Assembly: GCA_047623555.1 (NCBI GenBank)
Contig: JBLHMP010000018.1
Span: 1-50,417, forward strand
Reading direction: 5' to 3'
From: NORP181 sp047623555
GTDB lineage: Bacteria; Pseudomonadota; Alphaproteobacteria; Rhodobacterales; Rhodobacteraceae
DNA length: 50,417 bases
Position numbers and translations under genes: made by a program. This document shows, piece by piece, positions 1 to 9,179 of the stretch (position 1 is its first letter; every line of letters starts with the position of its first letter). The notes below the pieces were generated by a model. That model made no database searches. It was not told where the DNA came from and worked only from the letters and a program-made list of their open reading frames with translations.

Positions 1-757
1 GGTGGACCGCACACCGCTTTGCACCCGTTTGGTCAATAATGCCGGTGTTTCGGTTTCGACCGTTGAACATCTGATGGCGGCCCTGACCGGCTGCGGTATT
101 CATAATGCCCTGATTGAAATCGACGGCCCCGAGGTTCCTATTCTGGATGGCTCGGCCGCGCCGTTTGTACGCGGAATCATGACGCGGGGCGTGCAGTCAC
201 TGGGCGCGCCGCTTTGGGCCATTCAGGTGCTGAAACCTGTGACCGTCGAAAAAGACGGCGCACGGGCAACGTTGTTGCCTGCGGACGGTCTTGAAATCGA
301 ATTTCACATCGACTTTCAGGATGTCGCCATTGGCCGTCAAAGCAAGGTTTTGAAAATGGCCAACGGTGCTTTTGCCCGCGAATTATGTGACAGCCGTACA
401 TTCTGTCGTCAAAGCGACGTGGATCTGATGCATGAAAACGGTCTTGCCCTTGGTGGCACGCTGGAAAATGCGGTTGTTGTCGACGGCGCCGATGTTCTGA
501 GCCCCGGTGGGTTCCGCCACGCAGATGAGGCCGTGCGCCACAAGATGCTGGATGCCCTGGGCGATCTGGCACTGGCGGGAAACCCGATTCTGGGGCGTTA
601 TGTGGGCGACCGGGCCGGGCATTCGTTAACCAACACCTTGTTGCGGGCTTTGTTTGACACCCCAGATGCGGTGCGCATGGTGCTGTGTGACACGAAAACC
701 GCAGCTGATTTGCCGGGTTATGGTCTGGTCTGGGCCGAAATTCCCGAAGTTGCCTGA
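1..757 (+). CDS. lpxC: UDP-3-O-acyl-N-acetylglucosamine deacetylase, 5' end cut by window
   Basis: Zn-dependent deacetylase of the committed step of lipid A synthesis, in the cytoplasm. The reading frame is open from the first base, so the start lies outside the window; about 251 residues are seen of the usual 300 or so. Visible family marks are VSTVEHLMAAL (first zinc His), VRHKMLDALGDLALAG (second His and the Asp) and GDRAGHSLTN (catalytic His region). The frame closes with TGA at 755-757. bamD and recN follow on the same strand, a common alphaproteobacterial order. All active-site motifs in the visible part are intact. Confidence 0.95.
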   Translation, partial: VDRTPLCTRLVNNAGVSVSTVEHLMAALTGCGIHNALIEIDGPEVPILDGSAAPFVRGIMTRGVQSLGAPLWAIQVLKPVTVEKDGARATLLPADGLEIEFHIDFQDVAIGRQSKVLKMANGAFARELCDSRTFCRQSDVDLMHENGLALGGTLENAVVVDGADVLSPGGFRHADEAVRHKMLDALGDLALAGNPILGRYVGDRAGHSLTNTLLRALFDTPDAVRMVLCDTKTAADLPGYGLVWAEIPEVA

Positions 758-888
758 TTAAAGCAACACGACATTCCACTGACAGTGCTTAAAGACGTTT
801 TGCAGCGGAAATTATTGTGCTAGACCGGTACCAATCGGTTTAGGACCGTCGGGTAAAACCCACAACGACACGACAAGGGTAGGCGAGC

Positions 889-1740
889 ATGTTTGGCGGC
901 AGGTCCGGGGCTAGAATTTTAGGCGCATTGTTGGTTATCGGAGTCCTTGCTGGCTGCGGTGATAAAAACACATCCTCAGCAGATCGCGAGTTTGCGCTGA
1001 ATGCATTCTCTCCTGAACAGATATTTGAGCGCGGCGAGTTTGAACTCTCTCGCAATAAGCCTGACGACGCCGCCTATTATTTCTCGGAAATCGAACGGCT
1101 GTATCCCTATTCAAGCTGGGCCAAACGCGCGCTAATTATGCAGGCGTTTTCGCACCATCAGGGTCAGGACTATCCCAATAGCCGCTCTGCATCGCAACGG
1201 TTCATCGACTTTTACCCAACAGACGAAGACGCGGCCTATGCCCAGTATCTGCTGGCGCTGAGTTATTATGACCAGATTGACGAAGTTGGCCGCGATCAGG
1301 GGCTGACATTTCAGGCCCTTCAATCGCTGCGCACCGTGATCGAGGTCTATCCCGACAGTGAATATGCCACCTCGGCGATCCTGAAATTTGATCTGGCATT
1401 CGACCATCTGGCCAGCAAAGAAATGGAAGTCGGGCGCTATTATCTGCGTCGTCACCATTACAGCGCTGCGATCAATCGCTTCCGTGTCGTGGTTGAGGAT
1501 TTCCAGACCACCAGCCACACCGCCGAGGCATTGCACCGGCTGGTTGAGTCCTATTTGGCGCTGGGTCTGACAAATGAGGCCCAGACCGCTGGCGCCATCC
1601 TTGGCTTTAATTATCAATCCACCCAATGGTATCTGGACAGCTATAAATTGCTGAGCAGCCAAGGTCTTAAGCCGAAGAGCAAAGGGAACAACTGGTTAAG
1701 TCAGATCTATCGCCAGACCCTAAAGGGCCAGTGGATATAA
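889..1740 (+). CDS. bamD: outer membrane assembly lipoprotein BamD
   Basis: Lipoprotein of the BAM complex that inserts beta-barrel proteins into the outer membrane. The 283-residue product has an N-terminal lipoprotein signal with lipobox LAGC (Cys at about residue 23), followed by TPR-like helical repeats in the order expected for BamD: FERGEFELSRNKPDDAAYYF, then a segment around YPYSSWAKRALIMQAFSHHQ, and so on. Length matches the family (about 250-290). It lies 131 bp after lpxC and 37 bp before recN on the same strand. The ATG at 889 is chosen because it directly starts the signal peptide. Confidence 0.93.
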   Translation: MFGGRSGARILGALLVIGVLAGCGDKNTSSADREFALNAFSPEQIFERGEFELSRNKPDDAAYYFSEIERLYPYSSWAKRALIMQAFSHHQGQDYPNSRSASQRFIDFYPTDEDAAYAQYLLALSYYDQIDEVGRDQGLTFQALQSLRTVIEVYPDSEYATSAILKFDLAFDHLASKEMEVGRYYLRRHHYSAAINRFRVVVEDFQTTSHTAEALHRLVESYLALGLTNEAQTAGAILGFNYQSTQWYLDSYKLLSSQGLKPKSKGNNWLSQIYRQTLKGQWI

Positions 1741-1777
1741 GGCGCGGTGGGTTTCCCCCGCTCTATAGGTAACGGTT

Positions 1778-3427
1778 ATGCTACGGGCTTTGGACATTCG
1801 CGATATGTTGATTATCGACCGGCTGGAACTGTCGTTCCAGCCCGGTCTCAACGTGCTGACCGGGGAAACCGGCGCCGGTAAATCCATTCTGTTGGATTCG
1901 CTGGGCTTTGTGCTTGGCTGGCGCGGACGGGCCGAATTGGTCCGTCAGGGGGCCGCGCAAGGCGAAGTGATTGCAGTGTTCGATCTGCCCAAAGATCACG
2001 CCGCCCGCGCCGTATTGGAAGAGGCCGGTTTTCCGGCGTCAGACGAGCTTATTTTACGGCGAATAAACACCGTTGAGGGGCGTAAAACCGCCTGGGTCAA
2101 TGACCGTCGCTGTTCCGGCGAGGTGCTGCGCGCGTTGTCAGAAACTCTTGTTGAATTGCACGGTCAGCATGATGATCGCGGGCTGCTGAACCCACGCGGG
2201 CATCGCGGGTTGCTGGATACATTTGCCTTGCTTGATGGTCAACGCCGCGCCACCCGACTGGCCTGGACGCAGGTTGCATCAGCCCGCAAAGCTGTCGACG
2301 AAACCCAGGCAGCCTTGGATGCAGTGCGCGCCGAAGAGGAATTTCTGCGCCATTCCGTGGCCGAATTGGACGAATTGGCACCCGTGGCTGGCGAAGATGC
2401 CGATCTGGATACACGCCGCCGCATGATGCAGGGCGCTGAACGTATTCGCGACGATGTTACGCGCGCCTTTGCACTGCTGGGTGGTGACGGAGCCGAAGGG
2501 TCCATGGGCGATGCGATGCGCTGGCTGGACGGGACTGTTGATCAGGCCGACGGCATGCTCGAGGCGCCATTGGCCGCGCTGAACCGGGCGATGATTGAGC
2601 TGGGCGAGGCCCAATCGGGTGTCGCGCAATGTCTGGACGCGCTGCATTTTAACACCACCGATCTGGAGGACACCGAAGAGCGGTTGTTTGCGATCCGGGC
2701 CTTGGCGCGCAAGCATGATGTCATCCCTGACGATCTGGCCGATTTTGCCGGTACTTTGCGGGGTAAACTGGCCGCCCTTGAGGCCGGCGATGCGGATCTG
2801 GCCGAGCGTAAAGCCGATCTGGCCAAGGCCGAAGCAATTTATGATGCCGCCGCCGATATTTTGAGCAAGGTCCGCCGCGACGCGGCTGGCCGTCTGGATG
2901 TGGCGGTAACCCGCGAACTCGCGCCGCTGAAAATGGAACGTGCGGTGTTTGAGACAGTTATCACCGAGGTTGAATCCGGCCCGGATGGGCGCGACAATGT
3001 GGCGTTTCGGGTTGCAACAAACCCCGGGGCTCCGTCAGGGGCGTTGAACAAGATCGCGTCGGGGGGCGAACTTAGTCGGTTTATGCTGGCGCTCAAGGTC
3101 TGTTTGACCGGGAAACACAGCGGTCTGACGATGATATTTGACGAGATTGACCGCGGCATTGGCGGCGCAACGGCCAATGCGGTGGGACGGCGTCTGGCCA
3201 GTCTGGCGGATGGTGGACAGGTGTTGGTGGTGACCCATTCACCGCAAGTGGCCGCACAGGGCGCGCATCACTGGCGGGTGCAGAAACAGGTTGTGGACAA
3301 CGTGACGCTGTCCACGGTTGTGCCATTGCATGACGATGAACGGATTGATGAAATTGCCCGGATGTTGGCGGGCGATACCGTCACATCCGCTGCGCGTGGT
3401 GCGGCACAGGCCTTGTTGGCCGGGTAG
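1778..3427 (+). CDS. recN: DNA repair protein RecN
   Basis: SMC-like ATPase acting in double-strand break repair. The 549-residue protein has Walker A GETGAGKS at residues 29-36, a central coiled-coil stretch (about 150-370), the ABC signature in LNKIASGGELSRF, and Walker B in LTMIFDEIDRGIGG near the C-terminus. Length is normal for RecN. It is the third gene of the lpxC-bamD-recN series. A short AGGTAA precedes the ATG. Confidence 0.95.
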   Translation: MLRALDIRDMLIIDRLELSFQPGLNVLTGETGAGKSILLDSLGFVLGWRGRAELVRQGAAQGEVIAVFDLPKDHAARAVLEEAGFPASDELILRRINTVEGRKTAWVNDRRCSGEVLRALSETLVELHGQHDDRGLLNPRGHRGLLDTFALLDGQRRATRLAWTQVASARKAVDETQAALDAVRAEEEFLRHSVAELDELAPVAGEDADLDTRRRMMQGAERIRDDVTRAFALLGGDGAEGSMGDAMRWLDGTVDQADGMLEAPLAALNRAMIELGEAQSGVAQCLDALHFNTTDLEDTEERLFAIRALARKHDVIPDDLADFAGTLRGKLAALEAGDADLAERKADLAKAEAIYDAAADILSKVRRDAAGRLDVAVTRELAPLKMERAVFETVITEVESGPDGRDNVAFRVATNPGAPSGALNKIASGGELSRFMLALKVCLTGKHSGLTMIFDEIDRGIGGATANAVGRRLASLADGGQVLVVTHSPQVAAQGAHHWRVQKQVVDNVTLSTVVPLHDDERIDEIARMLAGDTVTSAARGAAQALLAG

Positions 3428-3511
3428 GCGCGTCCTGCGCTGGCCCTTTTTTCTTTTCCCGCCAAGCGGCCTGTCCTACACAGGGGTGATCCGTAACCCC
3501 AAGGTGCATTT

Positions 3512-5179
3512 ATGCGTTCTTTGATTTCCTGGTGTGTTGGTCAGGCGATTACCAGCTGTTCTGGTGGCTGGCAGGTTCTGCGCCGTCAGGGGCCGGGGCA
3601 GGTACAATTCTGGCTGATTGCCTTGGTGATTGGCATCGCTGCGGGCTATGCGTCATTGTGGTTCCGCAAGGGTATTTTTGCACTGCAATCAAGCCTCTAT
3701 GGCACCGATGATGTTCAATTTCTGCATTCCTATGCCGAGTCTCTGCCGTGGTATTGGTTGTTGCTCATTCCAATTACTGGCGGATTGATTGTTGGGCTGA
3801 TCCTGCATTGGTTTACCCCGGATGGCCGGGTGCGGGTGGTGGCAGATGTCATTGAGGGCGCCGCATTACATGATGGCCGGGTTGAGATTAAGGCCGGGTT
3901 GGCGTCTATGGTGGCGTCGTTTATTACGCTGGGGTCGGGCGGATCATCTGGGCGCGAGGGGCCGGTGGTGCATCTGGCGGGCGTTCTTGCGACCTGGATC
4001 AGCAACAAAATCAACGCCAACGGCATCACTGGGCGTGATCTATTGGGCTGTGCGGTGGCGGCGGCGATATCGGCGAGTTTCAATGCGCCCATCGCCGGGG
4101 CGTTGTTTGCGCTTGAGGTGGTGTTGCGGCATTTTGCGGTGCACGCCTTTGCACCGATTGTTATCGCGTCGGTGGCGGGGACGGTGATCACCCGGCTGGA
4201 ATTCGGCGATGTGACCGAATTTGCTATGACCACTCCCGGCGCTTTGCAGTTTTATGTCGAGCTTCCGGCGTTTTTGATCCTTGGCCTGTTATGCGGGTTG
4301 ATTGCTGTGGTGTTGATGCATTTGATATTCTGGGTCGAAAACATGGGCACGCGTCTTCAGGATCGCACCGGTCTGCCGCGCTGGCTGCGTCCGGCGTTTG
4401 CCGGGGCGATGCTGGGTGGGTTGGCAATCTGGTTTCCGTCGATCATTGGCGTTGGGTATGAGACGACATTTTTGGCGTTGAATGGCGATCTTTTGCTGTA
4501 TCAGGCGATGGTATTTGCAGTGCTCAAAGTGGTAGCCGTATCCATCACCATTGGCGGGCGCATGGGCGGCGGCGTGTTTTCACCGTCGTTGATGATTGGC
4601 GCGCTGTCGGGGCTGGCCTTTGGTCTGATCGCCACCAGTATTTTGCCGGATGTGTCCGGAACGGCGACGTTATACGCGTTTGCAGGCATGGGGGCGGTGG
4701 CGGCGGCCGTGTTAGGCGCGCCGATTTCAACGACGCTGATTGTGTTTGAGCTGACTGGTGATTGGCAGATTGGTCTGGCAGTGATGGTGGCGGTGTCGAT
4801 GTCTACGGCGTTGGCGTCGCGCATGGTGAACGGCTCATTTTTTTTGACCCAGTTAGAGCGGCGCAATATTCGGTTGGCGGCGGGGCCGCAGGCCTATTTA
4901 TTGTCGATGTTTCGGGCGTCATCGGTGATGCGAGAGGGCCGCGAGATTAATGAGGCTGCGTGTTGGCGACTGGTTGAGGCTGGCGTGTATATCGATGTGG
5001 CGGCGACATTAGAGGTGGCCATGCCGATGTTTGATCGGGCGGGAATTGAGTTTGTGCCGGTGGTGTCTTTAAGCGGTGAAAAAGCGGCGCCTGAATTATG
5101 CGGGGCGTTGTTTCATCTGGATGCGTTGAAGGCCTATAATCGTGCGCTGGCAGCGACGGCGGCGGAAGAGCATTCCTGA
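3512..5179 (+). CDS. ClC-family chloride channel/transporter
   Basis: Inner-membrane anion transport protein of 555 residues with about ten to twelve hydrophobic segments. The selectivity motif GREGP (residues 147-151, gating Glu149) and the GGVFSP motif are intact. In the segment NAPIAGALFALEVVLRHF the residue aligned by eye with the internal proton glutamate (Glu203) of E. coli ClC-ec1 is Val203, as in channel-type members. The usual Tyr near the C-terminus appears to be Phe (GSFFLTQLERR). About 90 residues follow the transport core without obvious CBS sequence signatures. AAGGTG sits just before the ATG. A bidirectional terminator follows. Confidence 0.92.
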   Translation: MRSLISWCVGQAITSCSGGWQVLRRQGPGQVQFWLIALVIGIAAGYASLWFRKGIFALQSSLYGTDDVQFLHSYAESLPWYWLLLIPITGGLIVGLILHWFTPDGRVRVVADVIEGAALHDGRVEIKAGLASMVASFITLGSGGSSGREGPVVHLAGVLATWISNKINANGITGRDLLGCAVAAAISASFNAPIAGALFALEVVLRHFAVHAFAPIVIASVAGTVITRLEFGDVTEFAMTTPGALQFYVELPAFLILGLLCGLIAVVLMHLIFWVENMGTRLQDRTGLPRWLRPAFAGAMLGGLAIWFPSIIGVGYETTFLALNGDLLLYQAMVFAVLKVVAVSITIGGRMGGGVFSPSLMIGALSGLAFGLIATSILPDVSGTATLYAFAGMGAVAAAVLGAPISTTLIVFELTGDWQIGLAVMVAVSMSTALASRMVNGSFFLTQLERRNIRLAAGPQAYLLSMFRASSVMREGREINEAACWRLVEAGVYIDVAATLEVAMPMFDRAGIEFVPVVSLSGEKAAPELCGALFHLDALKAYNRALAATAAEEHS

Positions 5180-5187
5180 GTGTTGAA

Positions 5188-5214
5188 AAAGGCGCACCAA
5201 GGGTGTGCGCCTTT
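5188..5214. terminator. bidirectional hairpin terminator between clc and the convergent reductase gene
   Basis: Perfect 10-bp arms AAAGGCGCAC and GTGCGCCTTT surround a 7-nt loop, with A residues on the left and T residues on the right. It lies between two convergent genes, so it can serve both. Confidence 0.8.
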
Positions 5215-5247
5215 GCCTCCGGCGGGGATATTTTTGAACAAAAGAAG
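5215..5247 (+). repeat. dispersed 3'-end motif, copy A
   Basis: Begins GCCTCCGGCGGGGATATTT and continues into an A/G-rich tail with GAACAAAAGAAG. It lies directly after the terminator of the clc gene, in the sense of that gene. Related copies are at 18818, 41452 and 46324 (minus strand). Function unknown. Confidence 0.75.
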
Positions 5248-5259
5248 CAGGGTGTTGCG

Positions 5260-6144
5260 TTATTTTTTGAACAGTTCAGCAAACCAGTCGACCATTTCCG
5301 GCACCATGTGATCGCCAAAGCCTTGTGCCTTGGCGAGGCCCAGGGTGTTTTTGGCGGCACCGCTCATCTGGCTGGGGACGTCGAAATCATCGGCCATTTT
5401 GGCGTAATACCCGACGTCTTTGCTGGCGTTGGCCACCGAGAAGGCCAGCTGTATGTCACCGTCTACCGCGTGGGCTTTGATGAAATCCATCATGCCGGAT
5501 TTGAGCGGGCCTGCGGACATCACGTTATACAGGGTTTCACGCTCTAGCCCGGCAAGATCGGCCATCGCGAAAGCCTCAGACATGGCCATGGCTGTGGTCA
5601 TAGCAAAGAAATTGTTGATTAGTTTCAGGGTATGGCCGGCGCCTAAGGGGCCGACATGAAAGACGTTTTCGCCAAGATCATCCAGCACCGGTTTGGCACG
5701 GTCAAAGTCGGTTTGATCGCCAGCGGCCATGATGTTGAGCATGCCGTCGCGCCCGTGACTGGGGGTGCGGCCCAATGGCGCGTCCATATAGTGGATGCCG
5801 CGGGCTGCCGCATCTTTGCCGATTTTCTTGGTCGAGCCGGGCAGTGAGGTGCCAAAGTCGATGACCAATGTGCCTTTGGTGGCTCCGGCAAGAATGCCGT
5901 CTTCGCCATAAATCCGTGCCTCGACTGAATCCGAGGTTCCCATGCACAGCATGACGATTTCGGATTTGGTGGCGAGGTCTTTGGCCGATGTTGCCTCGGT
6001 TGCGCCGCGGGCCACAGTTTCATCGACGTATTTGCGGTTGACGTTGCCAAGGACAGTAAGCGCGTAGCCCTGATCCAAAAGCCGGTGCGCCAAGGCGCCG
6101 CCCATCAGGCCAAGGCCGATAAATCCAATGCGGGGTTTGGTCAT
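5260..6144 (-). CDS. NAD(P)-dependent beta-hydroxyacid dehydrogenase (3-hydroxyisobutyrate dehydrogenase family)
   Basis: Soluble 294-residue oxidoreductase. The Rossmann motif is GFIGLGLMGGALA at residues 7-19, and the catalytic lysine is Lys174 in HTLKLINNFF. The substrate loop reads DAPLGRTPSHGRDG (residues 121-134) instead of the usual DAPVSGG type. A GRT in this place is also found in sulfolactaldehyde reductase YihU, so the substrate may be unusual. It is divergent from the sugar-acid dehydratase at 6398 across a 253-bp regulatory region, which suggests a role in sugar-acid or aldehyde catabolism. The exact substrate cannot be read from sequence. Confidence 0.88.
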   Translation of the reverse strand: MTKPRIGFIGLGLMGGALAHRLLDQGYALTVLGNVNRKYVDETVARGATEATSAKDLATKSEIVMLCMGTSDSVEARIYGEDGILAGATKGTLVIDFGTSLPGSTKKIGKDAAARGIHYMDAPLGRTPSHGRDGMLNIMAAGDQTDFDRAKPVLDDLGENVFHVGPLGAGHTLKLINNFFAMTTAMAMSEAFAMADLAGLERETLYNVMSAGPLKSGMMDFIKAHAVDGDIQLAFSVANASKDVGYYAKMADDFDVPSQMSGAAKNTLGLAKAQGFGDHMVPEMVDWFAELFKK

Positions 6145-6241
6145 GTCATATATCCTGACGTTTTATGGCTGCTCCCCCGGAACCGATGGGGGAAATTGAT
6201 GTGGTAGAATGGAACGTTGCCCGCAGGTTTGGTTATTATCT

Positions 6242-6334
6242 GTCACAGGTCAAGTGCTTGGTATACCAAATAACGGTGTCGTTCGGCCAAGACATTTGTA
6301 TAATTCAGCAGAATCAAACACAGTGACCTGTGAC
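6242..6334. promoter_or_regulatory. divergent regulatory region with GntR-type operator
   Basis: The 253-bp gap between the reductase (-) and the dehydratase (+) holds a perfect 12-bp palindrome TTGGTATACCAA at 6258-6269, the type of site bound by FadR-subfamily GntR regulators such as ExuR/UxuR. It also holds a perfect 11-bp inverted pair GTCACAGGTCA (6242-6252) and TGACCTGTGAC (6324-6334), 71 bp apart, which could be a second pair of protein sites. No GntR gene lies in the window. Confidence 0.6.
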
Positions 6335-6397
6335 CCGATGCAGGCACATACTCTACCATTTCCTACCCAGTGGTATTGCTAAACAGGAGTACGTCAG

Positions 6398-8191
6398 ATG
6401 GAAGACTATCGTTCAAAATTCAGAGCCAACAAAGACCTGAGATCGCAAGAGTGGTTCGATAATCCGAATAACCCCGGCATGACGGCTTTGTATCTTGAGC
6501 GCTATCAGAACTATTCGTATTCGCGTGATGAATTACAATCGGGTCGGCCGATTATTGGCGTGGCGCAGACCGGGTCTGACCTTGCCCCGTGCAACAAAAT
6601 TCATGTGTTCCTGATGGACCGGATCAAGGCGGGTATTCGCGATGGCGGCGGGATTCCGATGGAATTTCCGGTGCATCCGATTCAAGAGACCGGCAAGCGA
6701 CCTACGGCTGCATTGGATCGAAATCTGGCCTATTTGGGGCTGGTTGAGGTGTTGCATGGTTATCCGCTGGACGGTGTTGTGCTGACCACCGGTTGTGACA
6801 AAACCACGCCTGCGATGCTGATGGGGGCGGCGACGGTGGATATTCCGGCGATTGTGCTGTCTGGCGGTCCGATGCTGGATGGCTGGTGGAAAGGCGAGTT
6901 GGCCGGGTCAGGCACCATCGTTTGGGAGAGCCGCCGATTGCTGGCCGAAGGTACCATTGATTATGATGAATTCATCAGCCGGGTTTGCGCGTCGGCGCCG
7001 TCGATTGGCCATTGCAATACAATGGGCACCGCCAGCACGATGAATTCGCTGGCCGAAGCGCTGGGGATGAGCCTGCCGGGCTGTGCGGCGATACCGGCGC
7101 CGTTTCGCGAACGGATGGTGATGGCCTATGAGACCGGCAAGCGCATCTGCGGCATGGTCAAAGAGGATTTGACACCGTCCAAGATTATGACCCGCAAAGC
7201 GTTTGAAAATGCCATTCGGGTGAATACAACGATTGGCGGATCGACCAATGCGCCGCCGCATTTGCAGGCGATTGCGCGGCATATGGGGGTCGAACTGAAT
7301 GTGTGGGATTGGCAGAAATACGGTTTTGATCTGCCGCTGTTGGTGAATATGCAGCCCGCGGGAAAATATCTGGGCGAGAGTTTTCATCGCGCTGGCGGTG
7401 TGCCTGCGGTGATGGGTGAAATGCATCACGAAGGCATGTTGCATGGCGACGTGATGACCGTGTCGGGCAAGACTCTTGCCGAGACTTTGGATGGCGTGCG
7501 CAGTGTTGATACCGAGGTGATCAAAACCGTGGCCGAACCGATGCGCGACAAGGCGGGGTTCCTGGTGCTGAACGGCAACCTGTTTGACACGGCTTTGATG
7601 AAAACCAGTGTGATTTCTGAGGACTTTCAGGAGCGGTATCTGAATAAACCCGGCTCTGAGAATGTATTTGAGGCCCGCGCCATCGTCTTTGAAGGCCCCG
7701 AACATTACCACGCAACGCTGAATGATCCCGATCTTGAGATCGATGCCGAATGCATTTTGTTCATGCGCGGGGCGGGTTGTATTGGCTATCCAGGGTCGGC
7801 CGAAGTGGTGAATATGCAGCCGCCTGATGCACTGCTGAAGCAGGGTGTGACGCATCTTCCGACGGTGGGGGATGGGCGACAGTCCGGCACATCGGAAAGC
7901 CCGTCGATCCTGAATGCATCGCCTGAATCGGTGATTGGCGGCGGTTTGGCGTTGCTGAACACCGGGGATATGGTGCGGCTTGATTTGAACGCCTGCACGT
8001 TGGATGCGCTGGTGGATGACGCGGAATGGGCGCAGCGCCGTGCCGATTGGACGCCGCCTGAGTTACATAATCAGACACCGTGGCAAGAGATTTACCGGGC
8101 AAATGTCGGGCAATTGTCTGATGGCGGTTGTTTAGAGTTGGCGACCAATTACCAACGGGTCCGCCATGATTTACCGCGGGATAATCATTGA
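6398..8191 (+). CDS. sugar-acid dehydratase of the IlvD/Edd family, xylonate-dehydratase-like
   Basis: Fe-S cluster enzyme that dehydrates an aldonic acid to a 2-keto-3-deoxy acid. The 597-residue length and the opening segment with EWFDNPNNPGMTALYLERY match the D-xylonate dehydratase group (Caulobacter XylD is about 595) rather than IlvD proper. Cluster cysteines are Cys65 (LAPCNKIH), Cys133 (TTGCDKTTP) and Cys206 (GHCNTMGTAST). GDGRQSGTSESPSILNASPE near the C-terminus is also typical. A sugar lactonase starts 28 bp downstream, so the pair likely takes a sugar lactone to the keto-deoxy acid. AACAGGAGT precedes the ATG. The substrate could equally be another pentonate or hexonate. Confidence 0.88.
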   Translation: MEDYRSKFRANKDLRSQEWFDNPNNPGMTALYLERYQNYSYSRDELQSGRPIIGVAQTGSDLAPCNKIHVFLMDRIKAGIRDGGGIPMEFPVHPIQETGKRPTAALDRNLAYLGLVEVLHGYPLDGVVLTTGCDKTTPAMLMGAATVDIPAIVLSGGPMLDGWWKGELAGSGTIVWESRRLLAEGTIDYDEFISRVCASAPSIGHCNTMGTASTMNSLAEALGMSLPGCAAIPAPFRERMVMAYETGKRICGMVKEDLTPSKIMTRKAFENAIRVNTTIGGSTNAPPHLQAIARHMGVELNVWDWQKYGFDLPLLVNMQPAGKYLGESFHRAGGVPAVMGEMHHEGMLHGDVMTVSGKTLAETLDGVRSVDTEVIKTVAEPMRDKAGFLVLNGNLFDTALMKTSVISEDFQERYLNKPGSENVFEARAIVFEGPEHYHATLNDPDLEIDAECILFMRGAGCIGYPGSAEVVNMQPPDALLKQGVTHLPTVGDGRQSGTSESPSILNASPESVIGGGLALLNTGDMVRLDLNACTLDALVDDAEWAQRRADWTPPELHNQTPWQEIYRANVGQLSDGGCLELATNYQRVRHDLPRDNH

Positions 8192-8219
8192 TCCCTTTTA
8201 ACAAATGTCAGGATAGTAG

Positions 8220-9119
8220 ATGTCACATCTGGTCTTACATGATCCCCGGTTTCGCTCGTTGGGGCAGGGGAATATTGCTTTAAAACAGATCGCTACGGGG
8301 ATGTTGTGGACCGAAGGGCCGGTTTATATGCCTCAGGGGGATTATTACCTCTGGAGCGATATTCCCAATGACCGGGTGTATCAGTGGGCCGATGGCATGG
8401 AGGCGCGGGTGTTTGATTATGACCCGCGCAACAGCAACGGCCACACGTTGGACAGGCAGGGGCGATTGATCAGTTGCGAGCATCGCGGACGGCAGGTCAG
8501 TCGGCGTGAACATGATGGCAGCACCAAGATTTTAGTCGACAGTTATGACGGTAAGCGGTTGAATTCGCCCAATGATGTGGTGGTGAAATCTGATGGTACG
8601 ATTTGGTTTAGTGATCCGTCATATGGAATACTGACCGATTATGAGGGTAAGCGTTCAGAGCAGGAACAGGCCGGGTGTTATGTGTTTCGGTTTGATCCCA
8701 AAACCGGCGATCTGAGCATTGTTGCCGATGATTTTGTCAAACCAAACGGGTTGGCATTTTCGCCAGATGAATCGCTGTTGTATGTGTCTGATACCGGCCA
8801 GTCGCATGACCCGGATGGGCCGCATCACATTCGGGTGTTTGATGTTGATGAATTGGGCGGGCCGTCAAATAGCCGGGTGTTTGCCGATATTCAGGTTGGC
8901 ATGTCGGATGGGTTTCGGCTCGATATTGATGGCAATGTCTGGACCAGCTGTGGCAGTGGCGTGCAGGTGTTCAGCCCTGAGGGTGATATGCTGGGCGAGA
9001 TATTGGTGCCGGAAGTGGTGTCAAACCTGTGTTTCGGCGGGCCAAAGCGCAATCAGTTGCTGATCACTGCGACGACGTCGGTTTACATGACCTATGTTGG
9101 GGCAACGGGCTGCTGCTGA
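8220..9119 (+). CDS. SMP-30/gluconolactonase-family sugar lactonase
   Basis: Six-bladed beta-propeller lactonase of 299 residues, expected to open an aldonolactone ahead of the dehydratase encoded 28 bp upstream. Family marks are TEGPVYMPQGDYYLWSDI (metal Glu), RLNSPNDVVVKSDGTIWFSD (metal Asn), KPNGLAFSPDESLLYVSD (metal Asn and Asp) and MSDGFRLDIDGNVWTS. The last residues (YVGATGCC) are close to the natural family end, but the IS30 remnant begins only 60 bp later, so a few C-terminal residues may have changed. Confidence 0.87.
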   Translation: MSHLVLHDPRFRSLGQGNIALKQIATGMLWTEGPVYMPQGDYYLWSDIPNDRVYQWADGMEARVFDYDPRNSNGHTLDRQGRLISCEHRGRQVSRREHDGSTKILVDSYDGKRLNSPNDVVVKSDGTIWFSDPSYGILTDYEGKRSEQEQAGCYVFRFDPKTGDLSIVADDFVKPNGLAFSPDESLLYVSDTGQSHDPDGPHHIRVFDVDELGGPSNSRVFADIQVGMSDGFRLDIDGNVWTSCGSGVQVFSPEGDMLGEILVPEVVSNLCFGGPKRNQLLITATTSVYMTYVGATGCC

Positions 9120-9179
9120 ATTGAGACGGTTCATTGCGGCCTTTCAACTATCGTTCAAGCGCTGCGGCGCAGCTCTCAG

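Noticed and set aside
177..779. 200-residue minus-strand open frame under lpxC
   Set aside because: Shadow of lpxC: low-complexity Pro/Arg-rich product, no ribosome site, no family resemblance.
6908..7855. 315-residue minus-strand frame under the dehydratase
   Set aside because: Antisense shadow, rich in His/Arg from the complementary codons of a well-recognised enzyme.
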